Assembly: GCA_022822005.1 (NCBI GenBank)
Contig: JAJECO010000011.1
Span: 1 to 40,076, forward strand
Source of the DNA: Candidatus Poribacteria bacterium
Lineage (GTDB): Bacteria > Poribacteria > WGA-4E > PCPOR2b
Length of the DNA: 40,076 bases
Direction: 5' to 3'
How positions within the stretch are numbered: the first letter of the stretch is position 1; each line of letters begins with the position of its first letter. The position numbers and the translations under genes are program-made. The notes beneath the pieces are model-generated. The model ran no database searches and was not told the DNA's origin. It was given only the letters and a program-made list of their open reading frames with translations. Below, in pieces: positions 7,863-15,510 of the stretch.

Positions 7863-9164
7863 TTAGCGCCGAGGTCTGAAGGACGGAATTCCTGTCTTAT
7901 CAAACCGTTTTTTGACAGCTTTCATGATTTCCGGGGTAATTTCAGAGTAGCCGTGTTCGCGGGCATATTTCTCGACACTTTTGGTGACCATCCCCCGCGC
8001 GAAGGAGGGCACCCGGTCTAATCTTTGCTGCGCAGCCTCTGTCCATTGTAGCTCGTAGTCGGTTTCAGCTGCGAACGGGGTAGTCTTCTCAAACTTAATG
8101 TTTGTCTCTCCGGCCTGCCCTGGTTGATAATCGCAGGAGGGATCTTCAGCAAGATAGTTATCAGTAGCGGCATAGGCACGTGCTCGGCAGCCGCCGCAGA
8201 CGTCTCGAAATTCGCAGACCCCACACTTGCCCTCCAGTAATTTTCGATCTCGTAACTCTTGAAAGACCTTGGATCGGTTCCACAGCGTTGCAAAACTGTC
8301 CATCTTTAGATTGCCAACGCTGACCGGCATATACGGACACGGCGTCAGATCGCCTTCAGGAGTGATACGGCAGTAGTAGATACCACAGGGACACGTGCCA
8401 CTCGGATACGCTTGTAGGAAAGGCGAGTCTGATTGTTGCTCATAAATGACTCGTTTGTAGTGGGGTGCACATTTTGCTGCGACCAGCATTTTACCGCGAT
8501 ATTTAGCCTGCAACTCAAACAAGGTGGAGAGCATCGTTTCATATTGAGCGGGGGTGATGTCCATCACAGTTTTGCCTCGACCAGTTCTCACAAGGAAATA
8601 GAGGTTGAAGACCTTGGCACCGAGTTCATAGGCAAAATCAACAATTTGTGGGATCTCATCGTAATTCCAACGGGTCACAGAGGTCTGCACAAGAAAATCG
8701 AGGTTTGCGCGCTTCAGTGCCTCGACACCGTTCATGGTGCCTTCCCAAGCCCCTTCCATTCCTCGGAACTTGTCGTGATTGACCGGATCCACAGCATCCA
8801 AACTGATACCTGCGCCAGCGACACCATGGTCGCTCATTCTCTGAACCGTTTCGTCGTTCAGCAGGACACCGTTCGTACCCATCACTACTAAGAACCCGGT
8901 TCGAGCTGCGTAGTCTGAGATTTTCAGAATGTCAGGACGCAGCAACGGCTCCCCACCGGTGAGGATCAGAAGAACGTTCGGATTGATTTCAGCAATTTCA
9001 TCAATCACACGGAAGCACTGGGATTGGGTCAACTCTGAATCCCGATAATACCCATCCGGGAACTCGTTGGTATCCACAAACCCAGCGGGGAGATAGCAAT
9101 GTGTACATTTGAGATTGCATAGCCGTGTGATATTCCATGAAACGGCTTGGATTTTTGTTTCCAT
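7863..9164 (-). CDS. Radical SAM/SPASM protein with C-terminal PCP_red domain (AhbC/AhbD/NirJ-like)
   Basis: This 433-residue enzyme cleaves S-adenosylmethionine with a [4Fe-4S] cluster held by C16, C20 and C23 in the motif CNLKCTHC; the SAM-binding GGEP motif is near residue 70. A cysteine-rich SPASM-type region spans 258-344 (CPC, YYC, TPCPY, then CGVCEFRDVCGGCRARAYA) and would bind auxiliary clusters. This ending resembles the haem-pathway enzymes AhbC, AhbD and NirJ, which modify sirohaem or coproporphyrin side chains. Residues 373-421 add a PCP_red domain (WTEAAQQRLDRVPSFARGM). AAGGAA five bases upstream supports the start. It lies among an Mrp ATPase and other PCP_red proteins. Radical SAM chemistry is certain; a tetrapyrrole substrate is inferred, and peptide modification by a SPASM enzyme remains an alternative. 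Confidence 0.88.
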   Translation of the reverse strand: METKIQAVSWNITRLCNLKCTHCYLPAGFVDTNEFPDGYYRDSELTQSQCFRVIDEIAEINPNVLLILTGGEPLLRPDILKISDYAARTGFLVVMGTNGVLLNDETVQRMSDHGVAGAGISLDAVDPVNHDKFRGMEGAWEGTMNGVEALKRANLDFLVQTSVTRWNYDEIPQIVDFAYELGAKVFNLYFLVRTGRGKTVMDITPAQYETMLSTLFELQAKYRGKMLVAAKCAPHYKRVIYEQQSDSPFLQAYPSGTCPCGIYYCRITPEGDLTPCPYMPVSVGNLKMDSFATLWNRSKVFQELRDRKLLEGKCGVCEFRDVCGGCRARAYAATDNYLAEDPSCDYQPGQAGETNIKFEKTTPFAAETDYELQWTEAAQQRLDRVPSFARGMVTKSVEKYAREHGYSEITPEIMKAVKKRFDKTGIPSFRPRR

Positions 9165-9201
9165 CGTCGTTCCTTAAAACGCAATATGATGTTATGTATT
9201 T

Positions 9202-9267
9202 CACCGCAGAGAACGCAGCGTTTTTTTCATTAGGTTTTGAGCCCAAGGACCCGGCATCTCTGCGGTG
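9202..9267. repeat. 11-bp inverted repeat in the intergenic spacer
   Basis: CACCGCAGAGA (9202-9212) is matched exactly by its complement TCTCTGCGGTG (9257-9267), with 44 bases between. CACCGCAGAGA resembles a motif common in dispersed intergenic repeats of many bacteria. It lies between the CopD-like and radical SAM genes, so it would sit inside the transcript if they are co-transcribed. Confidence 0.6.
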
Positions 9268-9293
9268 CACATGTTTTGACGTGGATCCCCTTC

Positions 9294-9803
9294 CTATTGA
9301 TCTCCTATCATCTGGCGGAGATACAGAGAGCATGCAAAGACAACAAGCCCAACACCTATCGTAAAAATTCCGAATAGGTCTACTTTCCTTTGTAGCTTGG
9401 CAACCACCGAATCGTCGAAATTGGGATTTTCCACTGCCGATTCCAAACGGCGATTGAAAACGGCGATATGCAGGCTATGAAACAGTGTCATCAGTCCAAC
9501 AAAAACAAGTTTCGCAATAAAAACAATAAAATAACCGTAGTCCTGAGAAAAACGCATCTGCGTTTTTAGTCCGACGATGAACAGGTTCATCGCACCGGTG
9601 ATTAGGAGAATGTGGATTGTAAAGCGGATAATATGCCGCAGGCGATTCCGAATTTCGGACGCGCGTTGGACGCTTTCAACCATTTGAAAATGCTGCCTCA
9701 GAATCGGTGTTGCAACGGCAATTGACAAAAAGATGCCACCCAACCAAACGATCGCAGCAGTGAGATGTATCCAACGGATGAAGAGTTCGACAATTGGGAA
9801 CAT
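9294..9803 (-). CDS. CopD-like integral membrane protein
   Basis: This is a 169-residue inner-membrane protein with about four helices. The first reads FIRWIHLTAAIVWLGGIFLS, the WIHL...WLGG pattern of the CopD/YcnJ superfamily, which also resembles the first helix of HemJ, the oxygen-independent protoporphyrinogen oxidase. Further histidines lie in helix-associated positions (RHIIRFTIHILLI and FHSLHIAVF), so haem or metal binding is plausible. No strong Shine-Dalgarno precedes the ATG. It lies between the zinc-ribbon/PCP_red gene and the radical SAM gene. A HemJ-like role would fit a tetrapyrrole module, but sequence alone supports only CopD-like. Confidence 0.75.
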   Translation of the reverse strand: MFPIVELFIRWIHLTAAIVWLGGIFLSIAVATPILRQHFQMVESVQRASEIRNRLRHIIRFTIHILLITGAMNLFIVGLKTQMRFSQDYGYFIVFIAKLVFVGLMTLFHSLHIAVFNRRLESAVENPNFDDSVVAKLQRKVDLFGIFTIGVGLVVFACSLYLRQMIGDQ

Positions 9804-9885
9804 AAATGGGTAAGTTGACGTACACGGACCGATCTATTGCAGCTTGTGTGAGATGCATATCATCCGTTTTCGCTGTGATAGCCTC

Positions 9886-10386
9886 TTACATCCCAAAGTT
9901 ACCGCGTGCGGTATCCATCACTTCAGTGGTGATTTCAGGGTGTCCATTTTCACGGGCGAACTCTTCGATGCTAGCCTTCGCCATTGAGCGGACAAAACTA
10001 GGTACGCGCTCCAAACGCTCCAACGCTTCGGGGGTCCATACTGGCCCGGTCGGTTCCTGCTCTTGAAATGCTTCTGTCACAGCCGATGCGAACGGGCATT
10101 TCCCACCGTCTTCGGTGGAACCCACCGGTGCTTCTGAGGTCAGATTATTCGGATTCTTTTGACTCAGGAAGGATTGTACCATCTCCATTGGCTGCGCGGC
10201 TTCGCTCCTGCCACCAAGTTGAACATTGAGGGATTTTAGCATCTGGGTTTCCCACGGATTCATGTGCATCGCGAACTCAGCAAAGCAGTCTGGACACTCA
10301 AAGATTGCAGTCAGCGACCCTTGATCCGGCGTCGTTGTTTCCTTAAATTCCATCGCTGTGTTACATTCAAGGCATAAGAATTTCAT
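9886..10386 (-). CDS. Zinc-ribbon protein with C-terminal PCP_red domain
   Basis: The 166-residue cytoplasmic protein begins with a zinc-ribbon-like module whose ligands are probably C5, C8, C31 and C34 (CLEC and CPDC). A variable linker follows with one more cysteine in GKCPFASAV. Residues 116-164 are a PCP_red domain, with VWTPEALERLERVPSFVRSM, IEEFARENG and ITTEVM. This copy and the one at the end of the radical SAM protein are the two most alike in the window. GGAG about ten bases upstream supports the ATG. It starts 20 bases after the Mrp gene, so the two are probably co-translated. I know no characterised protein with this architecture; the metal could also be iron. Confidence 0.82.
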   Translation of the reverse strand: MKFLCLECNTAMEFKETTTPDQGSLTAIFECPDCFAEFAMHMNPWETQMLKSLNVQLGGRSEAAQPMEMVQSFLSQKNPNNLTSEAPVGSTEDGGKCPFASAVTEAFQEQEPTGPVWTPEALERLERVPSFVRSMAKASIEEFARENGHPEITTEVMDTARGNFGM

Positions 10387-10406
10387 TGACTGACTCCGTT
10401 TATATG

Positions 10407-11300
10407 TTATATTTGCGATTCAAAGAACATCCGAATTTCATCTGTGATGCTGAAAAATGTTTGTCCTGCGGGAGTATCTCGGTATTGATCAACAAACACG
10501 CTACCTTCATCTGCAGCGATAGAGATTCGTGGATCGAACGGTATTTTGCCGAGCAGAGAAACCTCAAATTGACTCGCCATCTCCTCCGTGTTGCCCGACG
10601 GAAACAGTTCTTCAGTTTTGCCACAATCGGCACACACATAGGCGGCCATATTTTCGACGATGCCGATTACCGGTGCGTTGAGCAGTTTCTTTGCCATCGT
10701 CAGCGATTTTTTGACGACAAGCTGGGACACTCCAGAAGGGATTGTAACAACAACTGTGCCGCCGAGATTAGGCAGGAGATCGACAAGATTTGGCAATCGG
10801 TCAGTACCGGGGGGAAGATCAATCAGCAGATAATCAAGAGATCCCCACTCGGTATCAGAGAGAAATTCACGGAGGGCACTCATCTCCATAGTTCCTCGCC
10901 AAGTAAAGGCATCCTTCTGCGTTTGGGATTCCCAGAGAACTGGAGTTTCGTCATCCTTGAGGAACAGATCCATCGACATCACCTTGACCCCAAGCGGGCT
11001 GATGGCAGGTTTAACACCATCGTCACCATAATCAATTCGCTGCCCTCTCACCCCCATCATTTTAGCGATCGAGGGACCATTGATGTCGGCATCAATCACG
11101 CCAACATTGTGCCCACGCAACCCAAGTACCGAAGCGAGGTTTGCCGTGACCGAACTCTTGCCGACGCCGCCTTTTCCACTCATGATGGCAACAGTGTGGC
11201 GGACCGACGCCAATCGTTGTTGTAAGCGATTGACTTGCTGTGTCACTTGTCCAACGATATTAGAGCCGCCATCGGCGGGAAGGTCTTTGTAGGTTTTCAT
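10407..11300 (-). CDS. mrp: Mrp/NBP35-family P-loop ATPase (iron-sulphur carrier)
   Basis: This is a 297-residue cytoplasmic ATPase of the Mrp/ApbC/NBP35 family, whose members carry and insert Fe-S clusters into target proteins. The deviant Walker A is SGKGGVGKSS (residues 41-50), the switch I aspartate is in VIDADINGPSI, and switch II is LLIDLPPGTDRLP. Family members usually have LPPGTGD, so the second glycine is replaced here. C223 and C226 (YVCADCG) are the pair that binds a bridging cluster in dimers. The N-terminal domain of unknown function seen in many bacterial Mrp proteins is absent. The gene is nine bases after the UspA gene and 20 before the zinc-ribbon/PCP_red gene. An obvious local client is the cluster-rich radical SAM protein. 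Confidence 0.9.
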   Translation of the reverse strand: MKTYKDLPADGGSNIVGQVTQQVNRLQQRLASVRHTVAIMSGKGGVGKSSVTANLASVLGLRGHNVGVIDADINGPSIAKMMGVRGQRIDYGDDGVKPAISPLGVKVMSMDLFLKDDETPVLWESQTQKDAFTWRGTMEMSALREFLSDTEWGSLDYLLIDLPPGTDRLPNLVDLLPNLGGTVVVTIPSGVSQLVVKKSLTMAKKLLNAPVIGIVENMAAYVCADCGKTEELFPSGNTEEMASQFEVSLLGKIPFDPRISIAADEGSVFVDQYRDTPAGQTFFSITDEIRMFFESQI

Positions 11301-11309
11301 GTTTTCTCA

Positions 11310-12164
11310 CTAATGATAAATAAACAACGGTATACCCGCCTGCGCCACCAAGGATTTGGTCACACTGCCGAAAACGAACTCAGACACGTTTCGTTTCCCA
11401 TATGCTCCCATAACAAGCAGATCAATTTCGTGCTCTCGGATGTAGGACAGAATGGCTTCATCTGCCCTTCCTCTCAAGTGGACCGTTTCAGGTTGCACTC
11501 CATATCTTTTAAAATAATCACCGAGCCTGCCGAGCAACTGTATTCCACGACTCGCACTATTGTTGACATTCAGGAGAGTGATGTCGCATTGATTCCAGAT
11601 ATGAAGCAGGAGAAACATCTGAATTGCTTTGGTAACTTGGACACTGTTATCATAAGCAACAAGTACTTTTTTAATCTGCCTGACAGATTCGGGAACTGCA
11701 AGGACTGCGGTCAATCCTTTATGGAGAATTCTATCCAAGGTGTTGCCCGGTTCGTGGCTGATGTTATACCGAAAAAAGGTCTTCTGCCCAATTATAATAA
11801 AATCGTGAAATTTTGATTCCTCAATAATTTCCCGAAATGGGCTGCCCATCTCTGAATGGATTGAGTGGTGAATCTTTTTCTCCTGACAGTGTTTCCCAAA
11901 ATCCGTAAGAACTCCATTTACTATCTCTCGCGTATCTTCGAGGTGTTGTCGGTCAGCGACCCGATCATAGATTGGTCCAATGGACGCAGAACCCGTTGCA
12001 CGCCGGATACCGGGCAAATCAATTACGCCAATGCCAGTTAGCGATGCGTTATGTTCAAGGGCGATTTGTGTGGCATATTCGACCGCTGCCTGAGAATAAC
12101 TTGAGCCGTCGAGACACACCAGGATTTCTGCAAAATGTGAAGGATTTCTGAGAGACATTGGCAA
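11310..12164 (-). CDS. Tandem universal stress protein (UspA family)
   Basis: The 284-residue cytoplasmic protein has two Usp domains, about 10-150 and 160-284. The first opens ILVCLDGSSYSQAAVEYA and the second VLVAYDNSVQVTKAI. Only the second keeps the ATP-binding signature G-x2-G-x9-G-S (GAYG then GS, in MGAYGKRNVSEFVFGSVTKS); the first is degenerate, so ATP would bind mainly in the C-terminal half. It is the first gene of the minus-strand run leading to Mrp and the PCP_red proteins. A perfect FNR-type palindrome lies 82-95 bases upstream, which suggests oxygen-responsive expression, as known for Usp genes in Pseudomonas. A methionine two codons in is an alternative start; neither has a clear Shine-Dalgarno. 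Confidence 0.9.
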   Translation of the reverse strand: MPMSLRNPSHFAEILVCLDGSSYSQAAVEYATQIALEHNASLTGIGVIDLPGIRRATGSASIGPIYDRVADRQHLEDTREIVNGVLTDFGKHCQEKKIHHSIHSEMGSPFREIIEESKFHDFIIIGQKTFFRYNISHEPGNTLDRILHKGLTAVLAVPESVRQIKKVLVAYDNSVQVTKAIQMFLLLHIWNQCDITLLNVNNSASRGIQLLGRLGDYFKRYGVQPETVHLRGRADEAILSYIREHEIDLLVMGAYGKRNVSEFVFGSVTKSLVAQAGIPLFIYH

Positions 12165-12245
12165 ACTGCGATCTAAATTGGCACATGCCCGGTGTGGATA
12201 TACGCTGGATAATTCATTTTCAGAGGGTGATTAGACACACTATAT

Positions 12246-12259
12246 TTGATAAAGATCAA
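12246..12259. promoter_or_regulatory. Perfect FNR/CRP-superfamily operator
   Basis: The sequence TTGATAAAGATCAA matches the FNR/ANR/DNR consensus TTGAT-N4-ATCAA exactly. It lies between the divergent UspA and sigma-fusion genes, 82 bases upstream of the UspA start. Confidence 0.6.
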
Positions 12260-12378
12260 TAGCACACTCTTGGTTCTGTTCCATTTGATCGGGAGATTAG
12301 CACGTAGCACCGTCACGGCGTGGGTCACGCCTAGGCCAGTTTCCTGCGAGGGCAAGTTGTGTAATTGATAAAACAATT

Positions 12379-12392
12379 TTGATATGAGTCAA
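12379..12392. promoter_or_regulatory. Second FNR-like site (one mismatch)
   Basis: TTGATATGAGTCAA matches the FNR consensus except for G in place of A at the first base of the right half-site. It lies 133 bases from the perfect site in the same 503-base spacer (12165-12667). Apart from the two sites and an AT-rich stretch near 12410-12450, I see no gene in the spacer. Confidence 0.4.
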
Positions 12393-12667
12393 TGGTATTC
12401 TTAAAGCAATTCAAAGTTAAATATAACATATCATCAATGGAATATCAATAGGAAATACGTATTACCGGTTTAGAGGAATGAACGAAACCATCCCAAAATA
12501 TTGCATCTTCCGGGAAATTCGAGATTTCACACAATTTCTTAGCGTGAACTGAGCTCTTTACGCAAAAAAAATAGTCTTGCTGGGAACATCCGCCAAAAAT
12601 CTGCGTCATCCATAATAAGCGTGTAGCATTTACACTACAACCCAATACTTGATACACGGAGATTCTG

Positions 12668-15478
12668 ATGGCACAAAGTGACTCGGAACTTATAAAGCGA
12701 ACGTTGGAAGGCGATGAAAACGCATTCGGTTTTTTAGTGGATAAATACAAGGGCGCGGTCCACGCCCTTGCCTACCGCAAAATCGGGGACTTTCACATCG
12801 CCGAAGACATTACGCAGGACACCTTCCTCAAGGCATATCAGAAATTATCAACGCTGAAGCATCACGCTCATTTTCCGGGTTGGCTGTATGTGATTGCAGC
12901 GAGGTGCTGCATCTCCTGGTTCAGAGAAAATCAACACCCAACCCAATCCCTTGACCAAGTAGACACGGCGCAAATTGAAGCATCGGCTCAAACGAAGTAT
13001 GCTGATAATCGTTTGCGTAAGGAAGTCCGAGATGCGCTTGATAGCCTGCCTGAAGGTGACCAGACTGTTCTAACGTTACATTACTTGGGTGGAATGACCT
13101 ACGAAGAAATTAGCAGTTTCATCGGCACTTCAACTAGTGCCATCAAGAACCGTCTCTATCGTGCTCGACACCATCTAAAGGAGGAGGTAATCAAAATGAT
13201 ACATCAAACTTGGGGAACTTTCCAACTCCCACCGACACTCACACAACAACTGATTGAAAACCTCTATCGCCTTAAGCCGACTGCAACACCGAACGGTAAA
13301 CCGCTCGCGCCTTGGGTCACCGCGATTACGCTAGGGGTGGCAACGTTGCTTGTCACAGTTGGTATGTTCACAACTTCACAATTCCGGCATCCCTATTCTC
13401 TTAGTATATCCACCCCAGTAGAGATGGTAGAATTGGCGGAAGCATCGATTGCCATGACTCCCTCGCAAAAACCACGGCTTTCAAATCACTCTGGTGGAGA
13501 CAAAAGTCCTGCTTTGGCTGTCGCAGCCGGTGCGGACGATACAACGGAGATAGAAAATCCGCGGGGAAGCATTTCTGGACAGGTTATTTATGCGGACTCA
13601 AACAAGCCCGCTGCTAACCTACCAATCCGCGCTGTTGGTATGGAACCGGGTATGGAAGTACGTATCACACACACAGATATGGCTGGCGTGTACATCTTGA
13701 AGGATATAATCACAGGACCGTACGTTGTCATGATTGGTGATACGTGGGAATGGCACAAGATTTTTGCTTGGCGTGCTCCCGCCCAAGAAGGCATCCATGT
13801 GAAAGCCGATAATGTGTATACTGGAGTGGATTTTTTGTTGACCCCGGGGGCGTTTGTGGAGGGTCAGATTACAGACGGTGCCACGGGACAACCTGTGGCA
13901 GGGATGCAGATTCAGGTTTACGACGCTACACATCCACCAAGTCAGGGTATGGGACATCGGCTCGAAACTGATACAAATGGACGCTATCGATTCCGTGTGG
14001 CCCCCGGATGGGTAGGTATCTCTGCTAACCCAAGTAATACCGGCTCAGAATATTACTTTGAATATCCTGAAGGGCAATCTGGAGAGGAAATCGCGGAGGG
14101 TGAAACAATTTCTGACATTGATTTCGTCTGTCATCGTGGGTACACCATACACGGCACTGTCCAGAGAGCAGATAACGAACCGGTGGCGGAAGCATCTGTC
14201 CGTTTGGCTATGGGCACTGGGTTTAACCTCCACACCCAGACCGATGAACGAGGACAATTTAGACTCAACGGTATTCCTAGAAACATACATGAAGTAATCG
14301 TAGATGCTGAACATGAACTTCTACACGGACGAGGAGCCTGGTCGAAAGGGCAGACAGATCCCGTGGTAATTACAGTTGCCCAACGAATCACTGCCACTAT
14401 TGTTGGGCAAGTGATCGACGAAAGCGGCAATCCAATCGCCCACGCTGGCGTTGGGTTAGGTTGGGAGGAGGGGTATGATGGAAGATCGACCTCCTCACCC
14501 ATTACAGAAACCGATTCAGAGGGAAACTTCACCGTGGGCCCGAAATTCCATAGAGAGTGGCTGGAGATTGGTAGAGTCTATCAGGTTTATGCGAAAGCAG
14601 CCAACTATGGAATAACCTCCTCTGAATGGTTCACCTTAGGAGAAGGTGCTAGGGACGTTCCAGATCTTGTACTGCCAAAGGCAGAATACTTCATCGCCGG
14701 ACAGGTTGTTGACTCGCAGGGGCATCCCATCAGTGGAGCACTTGTGAACGCTGAAGGTTCTCGCACAGGAGTAATCACCTTCACGGACTCAGAGGGAAAA
14801 TTTCACCTGAAGGATATTGCTGATCGCCGCGTAGGTGTATATGCATGGCATGCAGGTTACCTTCCCTCGAACCCGGGTGCCAAATTCGAGGCAAACCGAG
14901 AAGACCTGCAACTGGTTTTGCCGCCTTTGCCGCCCAAGAGATCGATGTTAACAGATGACAAAGACAATACAATAGAACCTTACCTAGAACCTTACCCTTT
15001 CCCACATCCATTGGAGGGCAAACCTGCGCCTGAGTTGAAGGTTGACCGTTGGTTCAATACCGAACCGATAGGGCTGGGATCGTTACAGGACAAGGTTATT
15101 GTCCTAAATTTTTGGTCAAGCATCGTCAATTCAGAAGATTGCACCGTTTGGTTCTCTGTGCTGAATCGTATCCACGACCAATATAGCGATGAAGGGGTTA
15201 TCGTAATCGGGGTGCATACTTCTGCCGATCTCGAACACTATCCCGATATCCAAGGAGCTATTGACCAAGAGCAAATTAGATACCCAATCGGAATTGCCAC
15301 AAAGGACTCAGAGAATAAATTCGGTGCCACGTTCAGAGACTACTCAATCGATCCCATTCCAACAATTTTACTCGTAAACAAGGTAGGCGAGATGCAATCT
15401 CTGTTCCGAATCGGACAATCTCTTAGCCAATTGAAACAATCTCTTGAAGCAAAGGTGCTAGTGTTGTTGAAGGAGTAA
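12668..15478 (+). CDS. ECF sigma factor fused to a membrane helix, carboxypeptidase-regulatory repeats and a thioredoxin-like domain
   Basis: This 936-residue protein joins transcription control to a surface module. Residues 8-75 are sigma region 2 (FGFLVDKYKGAVHALAYRK, AEDITQDTFLKAY) and 120-172 are region 4 with its helix-turn-helix (GGMTYEEISSFIGTSTSAIK). A membrane helix lies at 216-235. About five carboxypeptidase-regulatory-like beta repeats follow (roughly 301-390, 396-490, 494-573, 579-670 and 676-750), then a TlpA/AhpC-type thioredoxin fold (783-930). The thioredoxin site reads NFWSSIVNSEDC and lacks a CxxC pair, so disulphide chemistry is doubtful. Everything after 235 should be periplasmic. 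GGAG six bases upstream supports the start. A strong internal ribosome-binding site precedes M177. Sigma factors of this kind are, as I recall, frequent in Poribacteria and Planctomycetes; the signal sensed is unknown. Confidence 0.88.
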   Translation: MAQSDSELIKRTLEGDENAFGFLVDKYKGAVHALAYRKIGDFHIAEDITQDTFLKAYQKLSTLKHHAHFPGWLYVIAARCCISWFRENQHPTQSLDQVDTAQIEASAQTKYADNRLRKEVRDALDSLPEGDQTVLTLHYLGGMTYEEISSFIGTSTSAIKNRLYRARHHLKEEVIKMIHQTWGTFQLPPTLTQQLIENLYRLKPTATPNGKPLAPWVTAITLGVATLLVTVGMFTTSQFRHPYSLSISTPVEMVELAEASIAMTPSQKPRLSNHSGGDKSPALAVAAGADDTTEIENPRGSISGQVIYADSNKPAANLPIRAVGMEPGMEVRITHTDMAGVYILKDIITGPYVVMIGDTWEWHKIFAWRAPAQEGIHVKADNVYTGVDFLLTPGAFVEGQITDGATGQPVAGMQIQVYDATHPPSQGMGHRLETDTNGRYRFRVAPGWVGISANPSNTGSEYYFEYPEGQSGEEIAEGETISDIDFVCHRGYTIHGTVQRADNEPVAEASVRLAMGTGFNLHTQTDERGQFRLNGIPRNIHEVIVDAEHELLHGRGAWSKGQTDPVVITVAQRITATIVGQVIDESGNPIAHAGVGLGWEEGYDGRSTSSPITETDSEGNFTVGPKFHREWLEIGRVYQVYAKAANYGITSSEWFTLGEGARDVPDLVLPKAEYFIAGQVVDSQGHPISGALVNAEGSRTGVITFTDSEGKFHLKDIADRRVGVYAWHAGYLPSNPGAKFEANREDLQLVLPPLPPKRSMLTDDKDNTIEPYLEPYPFPHPLEGKPAPELKVDRWFNTEPIGLGSLQDKVIVLNFWSSIVNSEDCTVWFSVLNRIHDQYSDEGVIVIGVHTSADLEHYPDIQGAIDQEQIRYPIGIATKDSENKFGATFRDYSIDPIPTILLVNKVGEMQSLFRIGQSLSQLKQSLEAKVLVLLKE
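13180..13198 (+). promoter_or_regulatory. Internal ribosome-binding site and in-frame ATG within the sigma fusion
   Basis: GGAGGAGG (13180-13187) is followed after eight bases by ATG (13196-13198), which is M177 of the fusion and in frame. It lies exactly at the end of sigma region 4. Re-initiation here would give a separate 760-residue membrane protein without the sigma domains. Confidence 0.5.
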
Positions 15479-15510
15479 AACGGGTATACAAGAACATGGG
15501 AGGTTATCGA

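Noticed and set aside
10386-11225. Long plus-strand reading frame (279 codons)
   Set aside because: It is entirely antisense to the Mrp gene, whose motifs are unmistakable, and its translation shows no recognisable domain.
12173-12376. Minus-strand reading frame of 67 codons in the divergent spacer
   Set aside because: It overlaps the FNR-like site, has no Shine-Dalgarno and shows no recognisable family.
12445-12750. Minus-strand reading frame of 101 codons overlapping the start of the sigma fusion
   Set aside because: It overlaps the well-supported sigma start, is rich in cysteine, serine and phenylalanine without domain pattern, and lacks a ribosome-binding site.
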